NCBI GenBank assembly: GCA_947179485.1
Contig: OX359247.1
Span: 65,275,001-65,339,000 of the forward strand
Length of the DNA: 64,000 bases
Direction: 5' to 3'
From: Allacma fusca
Lineage: Eukaryota; Arthropoda; Collembola; Symphypleona; Sminthuridae
Shown here: one piece after another, positions 36,226-48,392 of the stretch
Numbering within the stretch: position 1 is the stretch's first letter
Layout of the letters: each line of letters begins with the position of its first letter
Program-made: the position numbers and the translations under genes
The notes under the pieces: generated by a model
Databases searched by the model: none
Told to the model about the DNA's origin: nothing
What the model saw: only the letters and a program-made list of their open reading frames with translations

Positions 36226-39200
36226 TGAGTTACTTTCTGTGATGGTTTGTAGTACTTTGAAAAATTGGAAAGATTTTGACCTCCTTAAACTATTTTTTGA
36301 ATTATAGGCTTCAGTTTTGATGAGTGTTGCTATATTTTGAAAGATTTCAATGTCACTTAACATGTTTCGTTTACAACTATTGAACTTAAAGTGCATTGTG
36401 AATGTGAGGGATTGAAGAAACCGTATAGTTGCCTATAAATGTGAATGGGTTGAGGCCATAATTTATAGACTTGTTAATATTTTAGATTTCGCTGCTCATA
36501 TTAGGCACTCAATATTCCTCACACCGTTCCGAAGTCGTCTTTGCAGTTTGGTTCGGAGCTTTAGGATTGCTTAGCCATTCTCATCATTCTCTGGTTTCCC
36601 CGTTTGACTGTGAGGGTTCCCGGCACCCCATGCACTATTAGGCAGGCTCGCATGTACTTTCACCCACTCCATACCGTACAATGTGAATGGAATGAAAATC
36701 CTAGAGCAATTTAGATTACACAACTGGATTTCCATGAGAATAGACTTTGTTCTTATGGGGAGTGAAACATTTGGGCTAATTGTGCAATTACGAAGGTTGG
36801 AAAATTGGAGGACGTGCCGCTTGAGTTCAAATTCTACCGCCATTGACTTACTCATTGATGACTGCCTCGATTTGGGGAGAATTATAGTATTTCCTTTTTA
36901 TAACAGCAACATCACCCATTTTCCGAGCCGGCTGATCTCGTGAAATGCAAACGAGTCGAGTATTATTAGCCTGTCGTTGAGCGCTACGGTGGTCGTACCA
37001 TAGGAGAGGAAAAATAAAGCCATGAGAGGGATTTTATCGGATTCACTTGCAGATTTTTATTACTACGAGTATCTTGAATTTTTCTTTTTGGATTCTTTCA
37101 TACTCTCCAAGTAGAAGAGACGGATGGACATGATGGGAGAGGAAAATAGGGGAGAGGTTCTTCTTTTTAAAAACACAAGCTCTCTCTTCAAGGAGGACGA
37201 GAGTGGAATTTTGAAGTAAGAATTATCCTTTGGATAGTGTCTTCTATACGTACATATATCTATAGTCTAGTCGCCCAGATCAAGTGGAAAAAGAGAAAGC
37301 AAAGCCATAATGCTCAGGTCCGTGACTTCTTCCGTAGATTTTCTTCTCTTTATTTTTTATACCACTTCGGAAAATCCTCCCTTTTTTTCTACGTTCTCCC
37401 TTTTCCTGTGTCCTACACTTCTTCGGGTTTGGGGTGAATTTTTGATTATGGTACTTTATGTTTTGTGATTTTTATCCAGAAAATAATATGAATTTATCTG
37501 AATTTAGCGCAATTTTATCAACTCATTTGTCATCTTGGAAAAATACATGTTACTCTTTCCTTGAACACATTTATTAGCTTGACTAATGCATAGGAAACAT
37601 GATAACTTGACCAAAGTTCAAGTAGCATATTTTAACTTGGGATCGCACATAATGCGCTCTTCATGTAGATATAATAATTATGTGTCAGCTATTGATGTAA
37701 AAACGAGACCTGTGCAAAGGCTTTTATTATGAGGTTTTATTGCAGTCACACAATATCAAGGATTTATTAGCCATAATCTTGGCTGTTTAACAAATAAATA
37801 CTGTACTGTGACGTCCTTGCTAAACCCTGTACCCGACTTTAGTGAAAGTGTTGCTGTGGCTACATAAAAGTTTGAATGGCGTGAATCCAAAATAAATTAA
37901 TCGATGCAATCAGTACCGTAGATCAGAAAAATGTTGAGGAATCTGCCGCTAAACTGCTTCACTCAGGGAGTGACAATATAAGGGGAAATGTGTCTGTATG
38001 AAAAATGCTGGAATGAAAGATTGCGTGCGTGTGTGGGACCAGTTGGAAAATTTCGTTATCACTTTGTTTAGAGTAAAACGCACCGACTCCGTCAAATAAA
38101 TTACGCAATCAAAGACATTTCGAGTAAGTGGATTCAAGTGCGGTCGATCATTTCCATGGAATATGTCCCCACTGTAGGACCTTGTCCATTTACATTCATT
38201 ATATACATACACTGAGCCCTCTCTTTCGCCTTAACCCTTGCTAGCAATCATGTTAAAGCAAGCGAATAAATCCAAGACTCTTCACGCAATGCTCCTGCAA
38301 TTAAGATCAATTTTCTGATAATCCCCTCTCCAGTCAACAGTCAACACAGACTTTCCCAGAAACCTTTACATTCGATTTAGACCAAGAAGACAGATGTTTG
38401 CAAAAGTATTGACAGTAAAAATCTATTTTCCAAAACTTAGCTAGTCTGCAATTGTAAAATTAAAGGCATAAATGTGAATTGCTGTTTACATTTTCCGTTA
38501 AATTTTGGAGATAACAGCCCCCAGCAAAAAAGCTGGACAAACAATATTTAAAACTTAGCAATTCCATATTTTACTGAGGATTGAAAACTCCCTGAGAGCA
38601 CGTTGGATCACAGTAGCATTCATTATGCTCAACTTTGGGAAGGGTCTGTGTGCAGGCGCTTCAAAACCTTGTCGTTGAAATATAAGGCTATAAATCCTTG
38701 GAAATCTAGTCAAACGTCACGTTGGAAATGATTTTCGTACATATCAAGACATGCATCCAGTCATGAATCAAACAGTACTTATTGTTAGTGGGGACTTTTT
38801 CTCAAATAATAACTCTCCAATCGCTCTTATGTAAACTCATTCTTCTTCCAGTTTACGATTGATTTTCTGCTCATGCGACAGCTCCTGTGATTCGTGTGCA
38901 GATAGCAGATTTTTACGTTGTAACATTTCGGAATTTTGTGTTTACTTTTTCCAAAACCAAGTAACAAATCCAGGCACTGTAATTGCAAATCAATTCACTT
39001 TAAACCCAATACAAAAAGCCTTGGTGACGTAAATTTCATGAAAACAAAATCGTTTATTTTTGCATTGTATATAAAATTTAATAAATAAAATACAGAGGTA
39101 AGGTAGGAAATAGTTTCTGTTTTAGTTTAGTTAATTTTTTAAGCATTTTTCATGCAAAATATTCTATTACCACAATCTATCTTGGGATAGGTACGGACAA

Positions 39201-42200
39201 AAAAGCAATTTAGACTCCCGTACGCGTGCATAGTGCACGAGTTAACCTGTAATCATCTATTCCTGAAGCTTCATTTTTCCTAAAGCTGTTTTTTATAATG
39301 CAGTGGTAGCAAAATAATTAATCAGCATTTCGGAAGCAACTTTTCACATGGGTAAGTTCCGGCTTGCAATTAAAACCTCCAATCAGTCTCAATTAAATGC
39401 ATGTGTACGTACATATATAATAGGTATATTCTATGTGAATAATCCAAACTATATGATATAACTTCTTTTATGTAATTATGCATAGAAAATTAAATCAGTA
39501 CTATATTGTTGACTGAATTGAATAACTTATATTGTTCGTTTATGTCACTCATGATCACGACCCTGAAAATATACGAATTAAAGATTCGTCCGTAAGTTTT
39601 GCTTTGAGTAGGAATTTATAGGGTTACCATTTCTAGGGTACATTTAAATAAATAATTATCATAAACAGGAAACTCGGCCTGAACACTGAACAAACAACAC
39701 TTAACTGGAAAATCTCTCTCAATCTCTATTATTGATATTTGGAAGTTCTAAATATAGTTACTGCTCTCCAATAAATCGGACATGGTGGCAATCTGTAAAT
39801 CGCATCAAGGTATTGCATAAAGGGAGTTCTGCACAACATTTTGAAGATTTCTGGAAAGGATACATGTGTGGATTGATAATTTAAATTTACTGTACGAATC
39901 ACCGGGCACCGAAACTGTCGGCACAAGAAAATAAAAGAAGGAACTAGAAGACAAAACCAGAAGCTTACTTACGCTCTATGTTTCTTCTGCTTTAGAAAAA
40001 ATCAAAAAGCAAACCTGCGACGAGGTTTGTAAAAAGTTACCAACATTCACAAACGCAATAATTGTAATCAACATCGCCATTGGAGCTCTGAATCCATGGT
40101 GACCTCATCAAGGTATCCTACTCATATCAATATAATTCCAAAGAATTATTGTTCTATATTTACGAGACTAATCACGATCAGACAAGCTTAAGTAAATATT
40201 TCAGCAGCTACTCATCAAATATATGTCCTATAGTATTGTATGCCATTTTATAGCCTCCTTAGTATTTAATGCCCGTACCAAAATTTTGTAGTTTATTATT
40301 TTTACATTGTAATTCATGTTACTGATGGGAGACCAGTCTTTTTGTACTGAATCAGAAATGACACGTTAATAAAATCATGAATGAATGAAAATTCTCTGGG
40401 TAAGAGATAACTTAGCAAAGGAAAAATAGGAACAAGTTGAAATATTTCTGGACCAATAGAGACACGAAGCTCCAAGGATGACGTTGTCACAAGGAAACAC
40501 TGTGCATGCAAGCACTTACTAGAAAAATTAACATTCAGATAATTGTGAATGTGTCTAAAATATTTCAAGCTAGAGCATACCGTGCCCCGCATTCTATATA
40601 GATACAGTGATTTCACAATGCTGTTCCCGTTATATCGAGAACACTTGGAAGTGTATTTTCTCTATTGGGACTGAAAGCAGACGTTCCCATTGACTATATA
40701 TTGACATTTTATCGTTTCAACTTGTGAGAGCATGAAAACATAATATAGATATTCTCCTCCAAGGGTTGCTCATTCTGCAATAAGAAGAGTAGACTGTATA
40801 AGCTCCAAGGATTTGGTTAAATAGGCATGAATGTAGCCCCACATCCGTCCATAATGCAGAGAAACAATCACATACTGGTACTGTGGCTCATTTACGTGCA
40901 CAAAGATGGAGGATTATTTTACAAACAAGAAAAATAATTAGGATTTGCACGTTATGCAAAGTTAGCATACAGATGGGTGTAGTCATACTGCGTTATTTTC
41001 TCTACTAAACAAATTGTTTGCTCCACTTTCTCCATAGAAATTCCACGGACCGAATACATAATTACGTTCCACGCCACACCAATATTTCTGTGCTGCACTT
41101 TGATCTTCAAACTTGAAACGGAGCAAAAGTTACGCTATGCAAATAGCTCGACGTAGAATGCTAGTGAACCAAGGACGTGGTTAGGCACTCTAACTTCAAC
41201 CAGTACCTACGCCCAAACTTCCTCTTCTCTTAGCATCAGCATTGAACTATATACCAGCGTTTTCCGGCAATATATACTTACACATGTATTATACTTAAAA
41301 TGATGTATTAAACAGTAAAACCAGTTTAGCCGACACCTCTCTGAAATGTAGCATTTTTCGCAAAATAGCACTGGTGAATGCTCTGCTCTGCATATTGCAC
41401 GTTCCCAGACCCAGACCTACAACAGTTTCTTCCACCGTATCCCTTCGAAGGAGTTTCAATATAATAGAATATAAATATTTTTAAAAATCGTTTTTAAAAT
41501 TTTTCAAATCAATATCTAATCCAGTTCACACTCTCATTTGTATACTGTATATGTAAACATTTAAGTTGAGGCAGAAGTTAAAGTTCAAGTGCAAAGGTTT
41601 AGATGAATTCTGTTAACATAATATAAAAGTATGTTGAAGTTTCCGTTGAAGATGAAGTGTACACAAATGTTTGAGTTAAGGTTCGATTTTAGGTAAAAGT
41701 AATTTATTATTATTACAATTTAATGATGAGCCTCAAACTAAAGTTTAAAGGTAAGTTAGATTTCAAAACGTTGATCAAGTTTAAGATGGGGGAGGTATGG
41801 TTTATTGACTGCCTAAAAAAGTTTTATTTTAGCTTAAAGTTACAACAGTTTTGGTTTAAGAGAAACTCAACTTCATCTCCTAGACACAGTCAGCAATAAC
41901 AAAAATTTAAGATACAACACCAAACAAAGCTTCACTTTTACGTTCAATAGTCGTACCCTTTATGTACATAATTATGCTTATATGTATGCATTTGTAGAAA
42001 ATTCGTAGCCTTTACTAATCATTATTTGTATTTTACAGAAACTTCAGCATATTTTTGGGGGATTGTTATAACTGAGCTCTACTGTATTACGCACCATTAG
42101 AAATCTTCTAAAGTTGGGCAATGTATTGTCCACAGAGATATCTGAATTTATTATGGACTTCCCTTGTGTTTGGCTACGGAGCTTTTACTCCTACTATTTA

Positions 42201-42990
42201 TTTACGTATTCTGTAAAATGTATGCGTTGCTTAGGCATAATTACATGTACTTACATCATATGCATAAATATGTAAATGCATGAGGAAAGTAAGAAAAGTG
42301 TAGACATTGGAAGAGAGAGGGAGAGAGGAGGAAAAGAAAAATGTTTAACATTAAAATAATGGTAGGTACATGACGGAAGAGGAGAGGCGGATCCAGGCAC
42401 GGAATTCGGTCATCATCTTGTTCCCAAAACTTAGACTCCTCGTCTTGACTCTCTCAATGGCACATTGCTAGTACAAAGCAAGTCCACACATGTGTGAGTT
42501 TAGGAATGCCAAAAAAAACTTTGGTCTTCAAAAAGTATGAAGGAAAATATGCTACCTCTCCCTTGAAGAAAAATTCCCCAGGTCGTCTGCTCATTCGCTT
42601 ACTTTTGTACATTAGTGTCCTTTGAATGAACATACATAAATAATTTTGTCTCTATAGGACATATGTACATATGTAATTATGTATATTTCTATCTTCCAAA
42701 TAGAAATCTCAACTTCCAATCTGGCCTTCCAGGTATGCGTTATCCATCTCCGGACAGATTAAACCATTGACAAGCTTCGCTTCCTTCTCTATACGCGACT
42801 TTCCACTCTTTTAACTTTCTTTTGAACCTTTAAAGCTTCACTTCCTTTCCCTTCACTTCTTTTTTTATTAGCAGTCTATTTTTCAGTTCTTTTTACTTTA
42901 CTCTTGAAATACGATCCTTATAAGTATGTATGTAGGTGCGTGTAGTATTCCCTTCCTAAAACAGACTCCATTATAACATCCTACGCTCAA
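36226..42990. other. Long stretch without a recognisable gene
   Basis: AT-rich DNA with many ATGTACATATG-type words and purine-rich patches (for example 37080-37210 and 42290-42350). Short ORFs lack domain signatures. I see no clear transposon ends. Confidence 0.4.
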
Positions 42991-42993
42991 AGT

Positions 42994-43078
42994 ATATCGT
43001 CGCTGAAGAGGGAAAATGGTCTACGTGCGCATGCTTTTGTACAGCACTTAGACCATTTTCCCTCTTCAGCGACGATAT
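42994..43078. repeat. Perfect 30-bp inverted repeat with 25-base loop
   Basis: Arm 42994-43023 begins ATATCGTCGCTGAAGAGG and arm 43049-43078 is its exact complement, with a 25-base loop. Either strand would fold into a fully paired 30-bp stem. No TIR-element flanks are evident. Confidence 0.95.
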
Positions 43079-43151
43079 GGACATTTGCGTTTAACACAAT
43101 ACTCGTGTTTTCCATTGTAATGGCATACAAGCAATGAACGCTTGTTGTAAG

Positions 43152-43220
43152 ACCCCTATTTAAAGCGTTATGGTCTGTATAGAAGTAAAAGGGTTTACGG
43201 AAATACTGTTTTTCTCCAAA
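43152..43220 (-). pseudogene. Possible Ty3/gypsy RNase H fragment
   Basis: On the minus strand about 23 residues read FGEKQYFRKPFYFYTDHNAL, resembling the LYGRxFxxRTDHxAL segment at the start of gypsy-type RNase H. The surrounding translation shows no further similarity, and the flank runs into the inverted repeat at 42994-43078. It is a short relic at most, and could be chance. Confidence 0.35.
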
Positions 43221-44044
43221 TGTGTGTGTGGATTTGTGGATGCCAATCAATAGCCAAATTTCACGTATTTAGGAGTGCAGATGAAGATTTTCAGGCCTTG
43301 CTAAGACACTGTCTGAATGACTACAAAACTGTTAAGAAGCTATTACAAATACTACGGGGAACGTCCTCACTTATTGACTTCTTAACAAAGCAAGATAACT
43401 AATTTTTGGGTAACAACGTGCACATATTCATGTTCAGGGATGTCAATTTCCAATTTTGTGATTACAATTAACGATTAACGATTACTTCGAAAACAAAATG
43501 AATTTATAATTACAATTAATGATTAATGGGCTTATAACTACTAATTAATAATTACGATTAACGATTACTTGAAAAATATTATTCACTGATGATTACAATT
43601 AACGATTACTTTAGAAATAATTTTCACTGATGATTACAATTAACGATTACTTTAGAAATAATTTTCACTGATGATTACAATTAACGATTATTTTTGAAAA
43701 TAAATTAATTGAGGATTGCATTAACGATTAACGATTATTTTGAAAATTAATTAATTGAGGATTACATTAACGATTAACGATTATTTTGAAAATTAATTAA
43801 TTGAGGATTGCAATTAACGATTATCTTTTATTTATTATTATTTATTTATTTATTCAATTTAAGGTCTTGTAGGCTTTCGCCCATGACCCGAGGAATTATT
43901 TGGTGTTTTGAATTGAATACATACTTGTACATGATTCTCTGGATACACTTTAGAGAATATAAATTAACATTAGTATTAGACCCCCAATTTATATTGGTAT
44001 AGCTAAATACCAAGTAAATGCATATAGTACATGTTCCAAGTTAA

Positions 44045-44923
44045 TTAACTAAAATCACTAAAGAATTCTCTTCTTCTGAGAAAATTGATTAGTATCTGAA
44101 GAATCTTTAACATTTCTTCACGGCTAGTTGGGTTAAAGTTCCTCCTAAATTGCTGTGCAAAGTATCGGTTCTGACGGTTTTGTTCTTGCATAGGGCAGGT
44201 TAGTAGCATATGTTCCAAAGTATCACTTGCCTGAGTATTGCAGCATTTGCATGGCTGTGGTGCGAAGCTATTTGGAAATTTGTACACATCCATTCCTATT
44301 CTAAAGTATGTTCCCGACAATCTGGCTTGAGCAAGCAAACGTTTATATCTAATTCCTACGTCAATGCTAAGGTATGTTGGAGGTATCCCAGGTATGTAGT
44401 TGAACACTTGATAAGCACTGTGTCTTTGCGAGTCTTTCAATTTATTTAGGTCTGTGTTGCCAATCATAGTACTGATATTCGTGATTATTTGGGTAAAGTT
44501 CTCCTGTAGATATGCAGAATTTTGATCGTTCCACAATTCTTCAGAATTGTGTTCCGCTAGAATTTTTCTTATCTGGGTCACCCAGTTATAATTTTCAGAT
44601 TTGTAGCCACCGTCAGGATTTGTTAGGCTGTCGATTGAGCATAATGCATTGTATGTGCATTTTGGGTATCTTGAGTCATCCATATTTTGCAGTACAATTA
44701 TGTAACGTATTAGTTGACGAAGTATGTTTAACTTTGTGTGAAGCTGTCCCGTTTCAAGTCTTACCACATAACCGGGAGTTAATTTGCACATTACCAGAAT
44801 TCTTTTAAAGTAGTATTGTTGGATGCTTTCTATTTCAGTTAGATAACGCAATCCCCAAATTTGAGCACAATAGAGAACGGTGGTTCTAATGCATGCAGCA
44901 AACATTTTTGAATATATTCCCAT
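44045..44923 (-). pseudogene. LINE ORF2 C-terminal part (after the RT)
   Basis: An open stretch of 292 codons starts at MGIYSKMFAACIRTTVLY, followed by CAQIWGLRYLTEIESIQ, the thumb-adjacent region of APE-type LINEs. Near the end come CKCCNTQASDTLEHMLLTC, a CX2C..H..C cysteine-histidine motif common at LINE C termini, and a TAA stop. It is in a different frame from the endonuclease piece upstream. In the intact family it would be the tail of the RT protein; here the RT body is missing. Confidence 0.8.
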
Positions 44924-44929
44924 TTGTGA

Positions 44930-45543
44930 ATTTTGGCATTTGATAATGTAGTAAATGTTTTACCGCATGCCGCTCTTCCTTTTGCTTGAAAGTATTGCAA
45001 GTTTTTCCTAAATATCCCCGATGAGCAGAACTTTACACCAATTCGGGCGTTGAAATCTCCCATAATGATTGTAGTGTCTGGGTTAAAGCTCGCCGCAGCG
45101 TCATTAATTTGGAACTGTAAATTATTGAAGGAACTTTGTTGCTGCTCGGAGTTAAAATAACAGTTCACAATTAATATTTTAGTTGAAGTAACAGTTTCAG
45201 CAATATGGATTAACCAATGATTGCTCCTACATACTTCATACCAGTTTTTAAACATTGATTTTCGTAACATTGTAATTAATCCTCCGCTAGCTCGTCCGTG
45301 AATTGAGAGCCTGCATGCAGGAGTTTCCAAAATTTGGAACTTGGAGAAGATTAAACATAACTTTTCGAGATCACTATTGTTTTCATGCCAAGTTTCGTTG
45401 AGGCACAGGATACTCGTTTTTGTAAGATAGGTAAGGTTGGAATTTAGCAGATTCAAGATACTTTTTGCTCCCCGGCAGTTCCAGAATCCAATTTTACAAT
45501 TATTTTGAATAATTGTATCTTCTGGTGTCAGGGATGGTGATTC
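44930..45543 (-). pseudogene. LINE ORF2 N-terminal endonuclease, truncated
   Basis: Directly after the ORF1 stop, in the same frame, the translation reads CKIGFWNCRGAKS, then ILCLNETWHE with the catalytic E, IHIAETVTS, and IIMGDFNARIG with the GDFN motif of APE-type endonucleases. After about residue 160 the similarity ends (KGRAACGKTFTTLSN) at the deletion junction. No ATG lies between the ORF1 stop and the first conserved motif. The domain would nick target DNA, but it lacks its C-terminal part and is probably inactive. Confidence 0.8.
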
Positions 45544-46248
45544 TCAAATTATAATCGGTGTCCAATCTTTATCTTTGAAATCCAAAGTGTAAGTTATTGT
45601 TGTCCCATTCGTGTATGCTGCATACATTTTTTCATAGCGGATTTTGGTTTTCACTGTGTTGTCAGAGCCCTTTAGTTCTCTTGCCTTCTCTGCAAGCTTC
45701 TTTTGTATTCGTAATTCTCGTGGCGTTTTCTCGGGGCTGATAAAAATACCCGCTAGGCCAGTTAATTGCCTGTTGTTTGCTTTTGCAGAGAGTATGGCGT
45801 ATTTGTCGCGAGTGTTGTATAACGACACTACTATTGGTCTAATTCTTCCGGGCATTTTTTTACCAATTCTTCTTACGCTATCATACCCAGTTCCTGTCAG
45901 CCCTAACTTGGTGAGTAGATTTGTAACACCCTGTTCTAATTTGGGGTACGTTTCCTGCGGGTCTTCTGTCATTCCGAAAACAACGACAGATTTTTCGTTC
46001 ATTTTTCGCTGGAGGTGCTCCAATTTTGTTTCTAGAGATTCAATTTTTGCTTCTTGTTCTTTCAGCTTCACCTCCACAACCGAGTCTAGCTTAAGGGTCA
46101 AATCCATAATTAGATCCCTCAGGTCTTCTAACGTAACCGCCATATTCTTCGGCTTTTTTGGAGGATTATGAGCGAGGGGGTAATCTGTGGTATTGGTTTT
46201 ATCAGGTGGGGTAATGCTTAAGTCTCTCTTTGATGTTTTATTTTGCAT
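45544..46248 (-). CDS. LINE ORF1 protein (coiled coil, RNA-binding type)
   Basis: An intact 234-codon frame with ATG at 46248 and TGA at 45544-45546. Residues about 1-36 are basic and P/T-rich. Residues 37-86 (EDLRDLIMDLTLKLD, EAKIESLETKLEHLQ) have the heptad character of a coiled coil. Residues 87-165 (SVVVFGMTED, DSVRRIGKK, RPIVVSLYN) resemble the RRM-like fold of L1-type ORF1 proteins, and the C terminus is basic (IQKKLAEKARELK). Such proteins bind the element RNA as trimers to form the ribonucleoprotein. It is the only complete gene of this LINE copy, so it could still make a protein that packages other RNAs. Confidence 0.85.
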   Translation of the reverse strand: MQNKTSKRDLSITPPDKTNTTDYPLAHNPPKKPKNMAVTLEDLRDLIMDLTLKLDSVVEVKLKEQEAKIESLETKLEHLQRKMNEKSVVVFGMTEDPQETYPKLEQGVTNLLTKLGLTGTGYDSVRRIGKKMPGRIRPIVVSLYNTRDKYAILSAKANNRQLTGLAGIFISPEKTPRELRIQKKLAEKARELKGSDNTVKTKIRYEKMYAAYTNGTTITYTLDFKDKDWTPIII

Positions 46249-46770
46249 TTAACGTTATTGTAAGCACTTGATATAACTTCGACTAGTACTATCTACACAT
46301 GTGAGCTGTGGGGTCGGGAGCAGAAATATTATGCGACTGTTCGCTTCAAGAGTCAACTAGAGAATCCTAACGATTATCTTTTAACAAAATATTTAATTGT
46401 CGATTACATTATTTATTATAAGTAATGATAAGTAAAATGACCGTTCAGAACGGACAGACGTCACCTAGATTTTACATATGATATAGATTATATTTTGGTA
46501 GTCTTAAAATAAATCTTAGCTTCAATTTTTGAGACTTAGTTTGATTAAACAAAATAAGAAATATCAGATCATTGCTACGAACGTTTAGTAAGTAGTAACT
46601 GCATATGATACAGCAACAAAAATAATTATTTTATATGGTTACCAGTATCTTTTTAAAGTAAATTATTTTTTTACAAGTTTATAATGCGTAAGCTTTTGGG
46701 CTTGACGTGTCTAACATCATTAGGCGAGACAAATTATTGAAAAACTGTCTCATTTCGAATTCCGTATTAC

Positions 46771-46877
46771 ATATCGTTGGCTAAATTCTAAAAAGTACCA
46801 TTTTCAATGGAGATCCCATTTAAAAAGCACGTGTTAAGAAATCAAAATGGTACCTTTTAAAATTTAGCCGACGATAT
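46771..46877. repeat. Imperfect 34-bp inverted repeat
   Basis: The left arm ATATCGTTGGCTAAATTCTA and the right arm, reverse-complemented ATATCGTCGGCTAAATTTTA, continue to ..GTACCATTTT in both, with about three or four mismatches over 34 bp. They are separated by about 39 bp. It lies in the right half of the GATTAACG-family hAT element. It may be a tiny TIR element or a fold-back piece. Confidence 0.8.
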
Positions 46878-47637
46878 TAAGATTAATTACTACTTTATGA
46901 AAAAAGTGATTGATGATTGCGATTACAATATACTTGCTGCTAAAATATCAGTTACGATTACAATTACAAATTAATTTTTACTGAAGTTAGGTTAGGTTAC
47001 AATTACAAAATAGTTTTTACTAAAGTTTCAGTTACAATTACAATTATTACACATTACTTCTTGTTAAATCTACACTTCCGATTACAAATTACTTCTTGCT
47101 AAATTTTGAATTTCATTTACAATTAACGATTATTCATTTATAATTTAATAATTGATGATTAAAATTGATGATTGATTTTTGAAAACGGTAAATTGATGAT
47201 TACAATTGATGATTGATTTTTGAAAAAGGTTAATTGATGATTACAATTTATGCTTGATTTTTGAAAAAGGTTAATTGATGATTACAATTGATGATTGATT
47301 TTTGAAAAAGGTTAATTGATGATTACAATTGATGATTGATTTTTGGAAAAGGTTAATTGATGATTACAATTGATGATTATTTCAAAAAATCCAAGCTTAC
47401 TAAATTAATGATTGATGATTAATAATTAGTAATCATTAATCGTTAATCATTAATCGTGATTATTAATCGTTGACATCCCTGTTCATGTTACCTAGTTATA
47501 CAGGCAACTCTCGATATATAACGGATTCGCAGGGCAGCTCAATGTGTCTGTAATAAAAACTATCCACTTTGAGCACTCAAGGTCTAAATAACATTATTGA
47601 CACATAAATGTTACCAAAATCAGTTTTTTCGAATAAG

Positions 47638-47830
47638 TAAGTAAGTAAGTAAGTTGGTTTATTCAAGTGTCAATGAAGTCAATACAGGTATTGTTTTTCA
47701 CCCACGACACCTTTGGTCAACCAAAAGGTCCAACCATACAGCAAGTTAAAAGGCAGAAACAAGTCAAAATAAGAAACCGGGTCGTAACGTAATAACATTT
47801 ACATACATAAATGGGTATCAAGGTGGTGTA
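47638..47830 (-). repeat. (TAAG)n tail and possible LINE 3' fragment
   Basis: TAAGTAAGTAAGTAAG at 47638-47654 would be a (CTTA)n tail on the minus strand, the sort of short tandem 3' end seen on some LINEs and SINEs. It is followed by a non-repetitive stretch (GGTTTATTCAAGTGTCAATG). No coding part was identified. Confidence 0.4.
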
Positions 47831-48392
47831 TGATCACTGGTGAATGCTCAGAAAATATAAAGAAATGCTTCAAAAATTCAAAACCAAAAAATCCAAAGGA
47901 AATGAATTTTGGTATTTCCTTGGTATGTTTTTAACTGCCCATAATGTGTGTATTGAGTCTCCGACTCTGTTGAACTGTAAGGTCGCAAAAGAATCCCGGA
48001 TAATTTGTGCTAGGTCGCAAAAATGTTACTGTAAAGAGGATGTAAGATATAGCCAAGTACTACAATAATTGTCTATTATACTACATACAACCAGTACATA
48101 CTTCTGTAGCCCCTTATATGTTAACATAAAATGGTGGGACAAGATTATCCCATCTTGTATTCCTGCCTGATTCGAATTTTCAACCTCGCTGTCAATTCAA
48201 GGTCATGTAGGATCCCATGAAGAATGTGGTCAGCGTTTTTCACCACAACGGATTTCCCTGTAAACCAAGGTTTCAGAAACCAACCGGTTTCTGTTTTATT
48301 TTTTTTCACGTAGGCACCACCACACTATACCTCTGGAAACGTTTATTTTGACCCAATCCATGGGATATTGTAATTTGTGGTGATGATGTGGG
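47831..48392. other. No recognisable gene
   Basis: AT-rich DNA with short ORFs lacking domain signatures. Confidence 0.4.

Larger units (their letters stand above)
43831..46367 (-). mobile_element. APE-type LINE, internally deleted, with 16-bp TSD
   Basis: TAACGATTATCTTTTA occurs at 43815-43830 and 46368-46383, a perfect 16-bp target duplication that includes the host array motif. On the minus strand the order is a short 5' UTR, ORF1 (46248-45544), an endonuclease start, a jump into the region after the reverse transcriptase, and a 3' end rich in AATAAATAAAT. The reverse transcriptase and part of the endonuclease are absent, so the 2.5-kb element is non-autonomous. Confidence 0.93.
43435..47481. 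mobile_element. hAT-type element, GATTAACG family, carrying a LINE
   Basis: The left end CAGGGATGTCAA and the right end, reverse-complemented CAGGGATGTCAAC, are flanked exactly by TTCATGTT (43427-43434 and 47482-47489). Both ends carry long arrays of ACAATTAACGATTA / TGATTACAATTGATGATT words (43460-43830 and 46900-47460). After removing the LINE at 43831-46367 the element is about 1.5 kb. No transposase was recognised. Confidence 0.9.

Noticed and set aside
36571..36943. Overlapping 94-codon minus and 86-codon plus ORFs
   Set aside because: No recognisable domain, start context or splice signals in an otherwise featureless region.
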